Positions 1 through 7,700 of a DNA stretch of 11,184 nucleotides are shown piece after piece (position 1 is the stretch's first letter; each line of letters begins with the position of its first letter). Under the pieces are notes generated by a model. That model was not told where the DNA came from, did not search any database, and saw only the letters and a program-made list of their open reading frames with translations. This stretch comes from VMCP01 sp965655465 (GTDB lineage Bacteria > Bacteroidota > Bacteroidia > NS11-12g > UBA955). The DNA lies in NCBI GenBank assembly GCA_965655465.1, contig CBFHGY010000076.1, positions 1 through 11,184 of the forward strand, read 5' to 3'. The translations under genes were made by a program, and so were the position numbers.

Positions 1-450
1 ATCATATTCAGCATTTGCAAATGGTGTTTTCGTTTGAGAATATAGTGTGCTCACATGCAGGCATTTCATCGATTTGGGTCAACCGAAACATCGGAAGGGA
101 AGATAAAGGCGTTTGGAGTAGGTTTGACCTCCCGGGATTAGCGCATGCAATCAATCAGCTGTTTGTAAGTGATCCCAAAAAGTTCGATTCGCAGGGCTTT
201 GAATCATCCGGAGACGAACCGCAACAAACCCCTATTTGGATCCGCCCAAAGTCACTTAGAGAAAGCAACGTAGGAACATTGGAGGAAACCGCGGTGCAAG
301 TCGTAGGACCATACCCGCGTGAAAGATGCCGAAGCCGATTTCCAAAGGTCCCTCAATTAATGGGAGGGGAAGTACTTTTTCGTTGATTCTTTGTTTTTGG
401 GGAATTACCTCATTTGGGATAAGGGCTTTTGGCAATTAGGGGGGATTTAA
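1..450 (+). pseudogene. Metallophosphoesterase C-terminal part, frameshifted and with an in-frame stop; 5' end outside the window
   Basis: Remnant of a serine/threonine-type metallophosphoesterase (calcineurin-like fold). The frame is already open at the window edge, so the N-terminal metal-binding half lies upstream. Visible family marks are a CSHAGIS segment (bases about 51-71), the TPIWIRPKSL segment (about 228-257) and VQVVG (about 294-308). Family members follow the last with His-Thr (VVGHT). Here the reading frame shifts at about 309: the original frame gives PYPRERC and runs to a stop at 384-386, while the +1 frame gives HTRVKDAEADFQ. That frame then meets a TAA at 358-360, after which it continues as WEGKYFFVDS and NYLIWDKGFW to a natural-looking stop at 448-450. 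One inserted base (the extra C at 309/310) plus one nonsense codon therefore restores a full family-like C-terminus. The His of the shifted segment is probably a metal ligand, so the product should be inactive. Two independent lesions make a single sequencing error unlikely. Confidence 0.82.
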
Positions 451-709
451 GGGTATTGCTTGAATCAGAAGGAATGAGTTTCCAGTTTGGGTTAGGATAT
501 GAAATTGGGTGAGGGGAAAAGGAATGATAGCGTAGAGTGGAAGATGACTTTCTGTTGATGTCCGTTAGTTCTAAGCTACTTGGATCCCCAATTATATTCT
601 TGTTCTGTTTTTAATCGTTTTGTTTTTTTCAACAGTGATTTTTTTCCTCTGAGTAGTTGAAGTCAAAAGGAAATTTTATTATTTTCTAGATTAAATAAAT
701 TCAATCCGC

Positions 710-717
710 TATTTTTA
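710..717 (+). promoter_or_regulatory. Possible Bacteroidota -7 element upstream of the MazG-like gene
   Basis: TATTTTTA resembles the Bacteroidota -7 consensus TAnnTTTG, except that the final G is A. It lies 9 bp before the ATG at 727, so a start about 7 bp downstream would give an almost leaderless mRNA. I see no clear TTG -33 element at the usual 19-21 bp spacing. The rest of 451-726 holds only AT-rich sequence with no coding frame I can support. This is a weak call from one motif. Confidence 0.25.
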
Positions 718-726
718 CCTTATATA

Positions 727-1068
727 ATGAAGCAATCTTACGAAGAAGTCATTTCCGTGTTGTTGAAATTTAGAGACGACCGCGACTGGGAGCAGTTTCA
801 TGATTCTAAAAATTTGGCCTTGGCTTTGTCTATTGAGGCTGCAGAGTTGAATGAATTGTTCCTTTGGAAGAATTTGCCGGAAAGTGAAAATATCCCTAAA
901 GAAAAGTTAAAAGAAGAACTGGCAGACGTTTTATCATTTGCTTTTTTATTAGCGCACAAACACGGACTCAATCCGTTTGATTTGGTGTTAGATAAAGTAG
1001 TGAAGAACAACGAAAAGTATCCGGTTGAAAAAGCAAAGGGAAAGTCAGATAAATATACTGAACTTTAA
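727..1068 (+). CDS. MazG-like nucleotide pyrophosphohydrolase (dCTPase/RS21-C6-like)
   Basis: A 113-residue single-domain all-alpha NTP pyrophosphohydrolase of the MazG-like superfamily, which hydrolyses (d)NTPs to (d)NMP and pyrophosphate in the cytosol using Mg2+. The paired acidic metal-binding motifs are visible: ExxE at E37/E40 in SIEAAEL, and ExxD at E64/D67 in EELADVL. The tryptophan of the DWEQFH segment (W21) and the C-terminal KYPVEKAKG segment (97-105) are typical of the short dCTPase-like branch. The length is normal for single-domain members, against about 260 residues for double-domain MazG. ATG 727 is the obvious start because the family begins at this N-terminal helix. The stop codon (1066-1068) directly abuts the ATG of the next gene, implying one mRNA and coupled translation. 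Family and fold are secure. The preferred nucleotide is not known, and the role (house-cleaning versus nucleotide depletion as part of a stress or defence response) is inferred from the neighbour. Confidence 0.9.
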   Translation: MKQSYEEVISVLLKFRDDRDWEQFHDSKNLALALSIEAAELNELFLWKNLPESENIPKEKLKEELADVLSFAFLLAHKHGLNPFDLVLDKVVKNNEKYPVEKAKGKSDKYTEL

Positions 1069-3246
1069 ATGGTGGCTAAATTTAAAATTTCAGAGTATCC
1101 TTTCAATGAAGATGTGGAGTCTGCAATTATTAAAAATCACCGGGAATTTCTCGCTTGGCCTTTGGTATATTTACTAAGGGATGACCGTTTCTTAGAAGCA
1201 TATATTGGCGAAACTACAGATGTAATCAATCGGTTAAAAGCGCATTCTAAAAATGAAGAAAAGCGCAAGAATTCTAAAGTAAATCTTGTTTTTAGTAAAT
1301 ACTTTAATAAATCGGCGACGCTTGATTTGGAATCGAATTTAATACGGTACTTACATGCCGATGGCAAATTTAAATTGCAAAATGGCAATTTGGGTCTCAC
1401 CAATCACAGTTACCACCAAAGGGAGGTGTATTGGGATATATTTCAAGACATTTGGAATGAGTTAAGGGGGATGGGGGTTGTAAGACACTCGCTTGATTAT
1501 ATTGATAATTCTGATTTATTCAAATATTCGCCATATAAAACGCTATCCCCAGAGCAATTGATTGGATTGAAAACCATCTTGCAGTGTTTGTTGGATCCAA
1601 AGGCCAAAACGACGTTGATTCACGGTGGCGCAGGAACCGGGAAAACCATATTGGCGTTGTTTATTTTTAAATTACTTAAAACGGATTTATCAAATTTTAA
1701 TTTATCTGATTTTGGGGACGATCATCAAGAATTGATTGAATTGATAAATGCCGTTAAACGCCTTTATGGAGAAAATATGGAAATGGCTTTGGTTATTCCT
1801 ATGTCTTCCTTTAGAAATACTATTTCGAAAGTTTTCAAAAATATAAGTGGTTTGTCTGGAAATATGGTTATCGGCCCGGCCGAGTTGGCGAGCAAAAAAT
1901 ACGATTTGGTCATTGTGGATGAAGCCCACCGATTGCGACGAAGGGTGAATTTAGGTTCGTATTTCAAGTCGTTTGATCAGGCTTCTGAAAAATTGAATTT
2001 TGACAAATTGAGGCATACAGAGTTGGATTGGGTGATTAAGCAATCGCAAAAATCTCTGTTGTTTTACGATAGGTTTCAGACCATAAAACCATCGGATGTG
2101 GCTCGAACCCAATTTGAAGATTTGGAGAACGCTACAAGCACCCGAATCGAAGCTCTAAAAAATCAAATCAGATCAAAAGGTGGCAATGATCTTGTTACCT
2201 TCATTCATGAACTATTGGATGGAAATGCAGTCAAATTGAAGATTTTTGAACATCCCCAATTTGTGTTGAAATTGTTCGAAGATTTGAAGGAAATGCAAGA
2301 GGCGATTATAGAGCAAGAAAGGGTTTATCAGCTATCAAGAATGGTGGCGGGATATGCTTGGGAATGGGTTTCTAAGAAAGATCCAACCAAGAATGATATC
2401 GTGATTGGAGATGTAGAATTGAAATGGAATTCTAAAAATATTGATTGGGTGAATTCTACAAATGCAATGAGCGAAGTGGGTTGCATTCACACTACTCAAG
2501 GCTATGATTTGAATTATGTTGGGGTGATAATTGGTCCTGAATTGGATTATGATCCTGAACTTAAAACGTTGATAGTATATCCCGAACGCTACAAAGACAA
2601 AGCCGGAAAAAACACTATCAAAGATGTTCGAATTTTAAAAGATTACATTCTCAATATATATAAGACTATTATTCTTAGGGGTATCCGAGGAAGTTATATT
2701 TATGTCTGTAATCCCAATTTGAGAGAATATTTTGCGAAATATATAGTTAAATATCCCTCAAAAGAAAGAGAGGGTGATGAGATAAAATTCTTAGATTTTC
2801 CGAATGAGCGCACCGTGCCATATTACAATCTATCCGCAGCTGCAGGAAGTTTTTCAGAACTGCAAATAGTCGAAGATACAACCTTCATTGAACTAGAAAC
2901 CCGCCATCTACATTTGGATTCTTTATTCGCCTGCAAAGTGGTTGGAGAGTCGATGAACAAAGTAATTCCATCGGGTTCAATTTGCTTGTTCGAACGTTAT
3001 ACCACAGGCTCTCGAAACGGTAAAATAGTGCTCGTGGAACTCACCGATTTCCAAGATCAAGAATCGGGCTCGAGCTATACGGTCAAGGAATATTCCAGCA
3101 AGAAAACCCAATCGGAAGAGGGGTGGGAGCATTCAGAAATTAGATTATTGCCCCTGTCAACTGAGCCATTCGAACCTATTATTTTGAGGGACGAAGAATC
3201 GCAACGCTTGAAGGTGATTGGGGTATTCGTGAAGGTGATGGGATGA
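1069..3246 (+). CDS. GIY-YIG nuclease / DUF2075 SF1-type helicase / S24 (LexA-like) peptidase fusion
   Basis: A 725-residue multidomain protein. Residues about 31-115 form a GIY-YIG nuclease domain like those fused to DUF2075 (COG3410 type): Y34 in PLVYLL, YIG at 45-47, R55 and H59 in NRLKAH, E88 in DLESNLIRYL, and an Asn-containing end at about 107-112. Residues about 160-560 form a DUF2075 P-loop/SF1-like ATPase: Walker A GGAGTGKT (186-193), Walker B VIVDEAH (281-287), a motif-III-like segment with Q337, HTTQGYDLNYVGV (474-486), and an arginine-finger-like RGIRG (537-541). Residues about 583-725 resemble peptidase S24/LexA: an AAAG segment at 590-593, VVGESM (624-629) with putative nucleophile S628, GKIVLVEL (651-658), and TVKEY with putative general base K673. 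The start lies immediately after the MazG-like stop, with no spacer. Proposed activity is ATP-driven nucleic-acid translocation with endonucleolytic cleavage, controlled by the S24 domain. The domain calls are strong; the cellular role is inferred. DUF2075 proteins have no settled function, so repair, SOS-like regulation and anti-phage defence all remain open. Confidence 0.88.
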   Translation: MVAKFKISEYPFNEDVESAIIKNHREFLAWPLVYLLRDDRFLEAYIGETTDVINRLKAHSKNEEKRKNSKVNLVFSKYFNKSATLDLESNLIRYLHADGKFKLQNGNLGLTNHSYHQREVYWDIFQDIWNELRGMGVVRHSLDYIDNSDLFKYSPYKTLSPEQLIGLKTILQCLLDPKAKTTLIHGGAGTGKTILALFIFKLLKTDLSNFNLSDFGDDHQELIELINAVKRLYGENMEMALVIPMSSFRNTISKVFKNISGLSGNMVIGPAELASKKYDLVIVDEAHRLRRRVNLGSYFKSFDQASEKLNFDKLRHTELDWVIKQSQKSLLFYDRFQTIKPSDVARTQFEDLENATSTRIEALKNQIRSKGGNDLVTFIHELLDGNAVKLKIFEHPQFVLKLFEDLKEMQEAIIEQERVYQLSRMVAGYAWEWVSKKDPTKNDIVIGDVELKWNSKNIDWVNSTNAMSEVGCIHTTQGYDLNYVGVIIGPELDYDPELKTLIVYPERYKDKAGKNTIKDVRILKDYILNIYKTIILRGIRGSYIYVCNPNLREYFAKYIVKYPSKEREGDEIKFLDFPNERTVPYYNLSAAAGSFSELQIVEDTTFIELETRHLHLDSLFACKVVGESMNKVIPSGSICLFERYTTGSRNGKIVLVELTDFQDQESGSSYTVKEYSSKKTQSEEGWEHSEIRLLPLSTEPFEPIILRDEESQRLKVIGVFVKVMG

Positions 3247-3338
3247 TTTTAATTAGTGGTTTATAACTCAGAAACCAACATAGGAAAGTTAGGCTCTATA
3301 CAGTTCGTAGTCTCCTTTTTTAGGAAGATGTCTTTTCC

Positions 3339-3366
3339 AATAAGTCAAATATTATCTGACTTTTTT
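3339..3366 (+). terminator. Hairpin with T-tract after the helicase gene (first AAGTCA palindrome)
   Basis: AAGTCA (3342-3347) pairs with TGACTT (3357-3362) around an AT-rich centre. Most of the 21-bp unit 3342-3362 is symmetrical (9 of 10 positions). The 3' arm runs into TTTTTT (3361-3366), as in an intrinsic terminator, about 95 bp past the helicase stop. The stem is AT-rich and weak. The same half-site recurs 54 bp downstream, so a protein-binding site is the alternative reading. Confidence 0.4.
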
Positions 3367-3392
3367 CAAGGGCTTTGATTTCAGGGTTTTGT

Positions 3393-3419
3393 AATAAGTC
3401 AGTCGATATCTGACTTATT
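3393..3419. repeat. Perfect 10-bp inverted repeat (second AAGTCA palindrome)
   Basis: AATAAGTCAG (3393-3402) and CTGACTTATT (3410-3419) are exact reverse complements around a 7-base loop. The 21-bp core 3396-3416 shares its right half TATCTGACTT exactly with the palindrome at 3342-3362. It lies between convergent genes, so it could act as a bidirectional terminator or as an operator. It is not followed by a long T-tract in the + direction. Confidence 0.5.
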
Positions 3420-3429
3420 TATTCGTTAA

Positions 3430-3540
3430 CTATACAAATTTCAGTATGTCACCCAGCTGAGTGAGATTGTCAAGGCAAAACAGCATCTTCAACTTGAAAT
3501 TGTTTTCATATCTTATTTGAATTCAGCCTTTTTAATAATT
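3430..3540 (+). pseudogene. Possible relic of a type I restriction specificity subunit (HsdS) C-terminus
   Basis: In the + frame beginning just after a TAA (3427-3429), about 37 codons read YVTQLSEIVKAKQHLQLE followed by IVFISYLNSAF. This matches the general pattern of HsdS C-termini in Bacteroidota, where a helix with IKAKQ-like residues leads to a short segment of the form LF-x-S-L-L-x-x-A-F-x-G. There is no start codon with a plausible upstream body, and the final Gly-Glu-Leu is replaced by LIIR. The preceding 180 bp contain only the two palindromes. If the reading is right, it is the last fragment of a deleted gene. The match is short and made by eye, so chance resemblance is possible. 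Confidence 0.28.
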
Positions 3541-3551
3541 CGTGTAATTTA

Positions 3552-4088
3552 TTACCAATCGGAGTTTCGAATCGGAGAAATATTAAATTTTTGTATGAAG
3601 GTATAGTTCAATATTTCACTTGCTGATTTTCCGAATAGCCTTTTAAATTCTTGTTGGTTAGACTTTACTGCAAAGTCTTCTAAAGAATGCAGTGCCCCTT
3701 TCTCTGTTAATGCATCACTCTGTTTTTGAGTAAACTGTATATTTTTTAACGTTACTCTGTACTTGCCTTCTTTCAAATCGATTATAGCAAAAGCAGTAAT
3801 GAGGCTACTGCTAATATAAATAGGGGTTAACATTGCGGAATAGCCAGCACCAAGATGGTCTGCATCAATTGGTTTCATTTCGCCAGATATAATTCCCCCT
3901 GTCACGGTAACGTCTTTCATAATGCCCGAAACAACGAGGTTTTTATATATGCTTGTTGAATCCATATTGGTGGGATAAATATTCTGCCATTCTACTTTTG
4001 ATCCCACAATAGTAAAGTTATTTACTGTTTGGGCTGAAATCATACCTATTGAAAGGATAGTAGAACAAATGATAAAAAGTACTTTCAT
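3552..4088 (-). CDS. Small secreted hypothetical protein, DUF4468-like
   Basis: A 178-residue protein with a clear Sec signal peptide: K2, a hydrophobic stretch from about 3 to 17, and a likely signal peptidase I cut after A19 in ISAQT. The mature part of about 159 residues is soluble and alternates strand-like and polar segments. EWQNIY (34-39) and the Gly/Lys-rich EGKYRVTLKNI segment in the middle recall the DUF4468/TBP-like-fold proteins of Bacteroidota, which are exported and of unknown function. I regard that as a distant likeness, not an assignment. No T9SS tail, lipobox or catalytic motif is visible. It converges with the helicase gene, with about 305 bp between the two stop codons, and so is unlikely to belong to that operon. 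Its own promoter should lie in 4089-4200, which is AT-rich; I could not pick a convincing -7 box there. The ATG at 4088 fits the signal peptide well. Confidence 0.75.
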   Translation of the reverse strand: MKVLFIICSTILSIGMISAQTVNNFTIVGSKVEWQNIYPTNMDSTSIYKNLVVSGIMKDVTVTGGIISGEMKPIDADHLGAGYSAMLTPIYISSSLITAFAIIDLKEGKYRVTLKNIQFTQKQSDALTEKGALHSLEDFAVKSNQQEFKRLFGKSASEILNYTFIQKFNISPIRNSDW

Positions 4089-4288
4089 AAATCTATGTGT
4101 TTAATTCCCGTGAAAATAATAGTTTTTTACATGATTTTTGGGTGTTAGAATAGAATAATTTCTTTTTTTGAAATGCTTCTTTTAAATCGTCACACATATT
4201 GAATGTGAAATTTTGTATCCACGGGTAACTACTTATTCTTATGGATGCAATTATCGTAAAATCGACCTTGGATCTTCCCTACAGGGCA

Positions 4289-4317
4289 AACTCCGGCCAG
4301 ATACAAAGGCGTCCCAC
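4289..4317 (-). repeat. Short dispersed repeat, copy 1
   Basis: A 29-bp GC-rich block containing CGGCCAGATACA and GCGTCCCAC that recurs at 8399-8425 with 23 of 27 aligned bases identical and one 2-base gap. Read on the - strand it begins 11 bp after the stop of the ATPase relic, separated from it by a small hairpin (GGCTT/AAGCC, 4318-4328). It is more GC-rich than the flanking spacer at 4089-4260, which holds no other feature I can support. Confidence 0.55.
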
Positions 4318-4327
4318 GGCTTTAAGC

Positions 4328-4686
4328 CTAGGTATAGAGCATCCCAAACAGCCACAGCGGAATCTTGTTCCCAGAACTGTTTTCGACGTCGATGGCCAGG
4401 TAGGAGTGGGGTACACCCTTGATTTGCTGGAAGTTTTTGTTGGCCCCCCAACTTCGAACGTGTATTTTTGATCTACTAAGAAATCTCCCGATCGGGAGGC
4501 GCTTGCCTGGTGCTGCTCTGCCACTTGATTGAAGATAAATGTTTCTCTAATTGATCCAATGTTCGCTTTCCCATCGACGATAAGATGCATGAAGTGGGTG
4601 TTTTCTAAGTAGATCTTTTCTGTTTTTTGAAAAAAACTTAGTTTCTCCTTATCGCATCCAATATTTTGCCACTGAGTACTTTTTAA
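4328..4686 (-). pseudogene. AAA_14/DUF4143-type ATPase, C-terminal remnant, truncated and frameshifted
   Basis: Read on the - strand, an open frame from 4686 gives KTEKIYLENTHFMHLI, then NIGSIRETFIFNQV, then GDFLVDQKYTFEVGG. This is the C-terminal (DUF4143) part of the AAA_14 ATPases that are abundant in Bacteroidota. After the VGG the frame is wrong, but the next frame continues with NFQQIKGVPHSYLAID and NKIPLWLFGMLY to a TAG at 4328-4330, exactly the ending expected of this family. The shift coincides with a run of six C on the + strand (4444-4449); one missing base there explains it. Upstream the frame closes at a stop (4687-4689), and there is no room for the Walker motifs before the + strand gene at 4710. 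Only about the last 120 of roughly 380-400 residues remain. The truncation is secure; the frameshift alone could be a homopolymer error. Confidence 0.82.
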
Positions 4687-4709
4687 TTATATTCGAATGT
4701 ATATGACTT

Positions 4710-7700
4710 ATGAAAAGGTTTAAACATACGTATCTGTTTTTGCTGTTTATGGTTTTAAACCATTTATTAATAGCACAAACATTTCTAAGCGGTGATCCAT
4801 TCCAAGATCATTTTTTTATCGAAAATAAAGGCCAGTTTAATCGTCTTTTAGACAAGGATGTTTTATATGAATTGTCGGATGGAAGCGATAAGATTTATAT
4901 TTTAAGTAATGGTTTTTTATGGATGAAATTTTTGGGTGTTGCAAAAAATGGAGATTCGAGTTATAAAATTTCTACCATTCAGAATCGATTTTTAGGTTGT
5001 AATAAAAACGCAGAGATACATGCCCAGGGTAAAACAAAACATCATTTCACTTATGGAAATTCTAGTTCAAGAGCAAATGGATATAAGAAATTAGAATTCT
5101 TAAATTTCTATCCCAAAATAGATTTAATTTATGAATTTGGCAAATTAGGTGAAGGTTTAAAATATTCGTTTAGGATAAATTCAGGAGGAGATCCTAGGGT
5201 AATAAAGTTTAATTATTTATCCGATAATCTTAAATCTACAATTTTTCAAAATCAAACCTTACATGTCTCCAATTCCGATTATGGGTTAAAAGAGTTTGGT
5301 TTAACAGTATTGAATCAAAATGGTTACCGATTACCGATATTTTATGAATTTAAGGACGGCAATTTCACCTATCAGATTCCGGATTTTAAAATGGGGGATG
5401 GAATCCTAATTGACCCTTGGGTTAAATCGGTTGATAGCCTTACTCGAACAAATATAAATTCCGAACGATATGGTGAAAATATTGGCTTTGACGTAGATTA
5501 TGATTCCAAAGGTTCGGTATTTGTTTATGGCGGCTGCCCTTTGGATGGCAATCAATCTAAACTTGCGAAATACGATGCTTCGGGAAATTTGGTCTGGGTG
5601 TTTCAAGGAATGGTTAACCTTCCTAAACAAGGAATTTATTGGTATTCAAATCCACTAGGCGGGTCAAGTCGTTTAGGGTCATTTGTAATAGATCGTTCTA
5701 ATGATAAGGTTTATCTAAGTGATGCTTGGGGGATGCCTAAAGTAGGAAATTTAATCATTCGATTAGATTCCAATGGTAATTCTGACAGTTTTCTAATCCA
5801 TCATCCAGGCTTGACCACAGCTAATAAATTTCTGTTTAGATGTGATCCCCACAGAGTAATAACTTTGGGTGGATTTAATCATTATAATTATTGGTCTAAT
5901 TTATTTGAATTATTAGATACCAATATTTACAAGCCAAAGGCCTTTACTCCAAAGAAATTATCCCAATATGAAATGATTATAGATGCAGCTACGGATGATT
6001 CGAATATCGTATATGTATTACTCAAGGCCTTTTCACCGCCCTACAGTGTTACTAATAATTCAAATAATGTAGATGTATTAGCGAAGCTGACGGATTCATT
6101 GACTGGCACTTTATGGTACGACACGCTTTTAACCAAAATCGATCAGTGGACTATCAAACCTTTAGTACCTCGATATCTCAACCAAAAAATAAGTATTGGT
6201 TATTCTACCAATAGTATCGCGGCTACTAAAAATTATATATACTACTACGATGGGAAATTCATCGCTGCTTACAATAAATTTTCTGGAGCTTTAGTAAAAT
6301 TAGATAGTTTGGTGGGTAAATCACAATCTTTTCAACAAGGAATTGTAGCTGATAACTGCGGAAATATTGTCGTAGGATCTGATTCCGGTAGATTGAAGGT
6401 ATTTAAGTTCGACGGGAGTAATTTTAAATGGATTAAAAATGTTTCCGTATATCCTAACTCCGATCGGTGTGTACTAGATTTAAGTTGGGATAAGGATAGA
6501 AATGTGTTAGTATTTTCTGGCGATAGCATGGTCGGTGTGGTAAGTAATCCGGTTAATTGTGAAGCAAGTAAAACTACCGAATTTTCCGTCTATCCTGTAA
6601 ATCGCTGCAGTTACTTTGCCTATGCGGACATTAAATATCCCGATACAACCAAAGCCTATACTTTTTCTTGGTTTGATAGTACCGAAAATAAGGTAGTTCG
6701 GAAAGTAACAAAATTTAAGCAATTTAAGGATACCCTAGAAAAAAGAGACCCGACCCATAGTTATCTTGTATCTATCAAACAAGAAGATGCCTGTTATTCA
6801 CTGGTTTCAAATTTTTGGCTTAGAGCGTTTCCTCAATTCGATACCTTGTTAGAAATAAAACTTTGTTTTGGGGAATTTTATACACATGATAATAGTAATT
6901 TGACGAATGACACGCAGTTCGTAGATACTTTCAAAACCCTTTTAGGGTGTGACTCCCTTATAAGATATTCCTTAGCTTTTTATAACCACTCCAACTTGAA
7001 ACAAAAGAAAACTATTTGTATGGGTGATACTTTTTGGGTTGGTCCGCTTTTTTATACCAAAAGTGGTAACTATTCCGATACTTTGATTAATTCAGTAGGT
7101 TGTGATTCAGTTGTAACCACAGAATTGAGGGTAATTCAAGACACATCGATTCAGTTTATTCAAATTTGTGACGGAAGTAGTATCAATATAGGAACACATA
7201 TCTATACGATTTCAGGCCTTTACACCGATACTTTTATGAATTATTTAGGTTGTGATTCTATTGTGAGAACCAAATTGATTGTTAGTCGAGATACGCTCAT
7301 CGAGAGGTTTTCCGTAATATGTCGGGGAGATTCAGTAAAAGTAGGAATAAATAAATACGATAATGAGGGTATTTATATAGATTCATTTAAGCGGGAATCG
7401 GGTTGTGATTCAGTGATAAAAACGTATTTAACCGTGAACCGAGACACCATGATTACCACAATTGCCAGAATTTGCAAGGGTGAAACATGGCGAGTTGGCA
7501 ATAATGTTTACACTAAACCTGGTGCATATGTAGATACCTTGCATCGTCTAACGGGTTGTGATTCGGTAATTATTACAGAGCTGAATATCTTGAACACCAA
7601 TGATACAACCAAGCAAATTGTGCTATGCTCGGGAGATAGTGTTTGGATTGATGGGGAGGTTTACAATTTCAGTACGAGTTTTGATAAAGTGTATCAAAAC

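Noticed and set aside
3342..3416. Two-repeat CRISPR or attachment site
   Set aside because: Only two imperfect units exist, each a palindrome, with no cas gene or integrase in view.
4213..4471. Small + strand open frames in the 4.2-4.5 kb spacer
   Set aside because: They lie opposite the ATPase relic and the GC-rich repeat. Their translations show no domain or signal peptide, while the - strand gives a clear family match.
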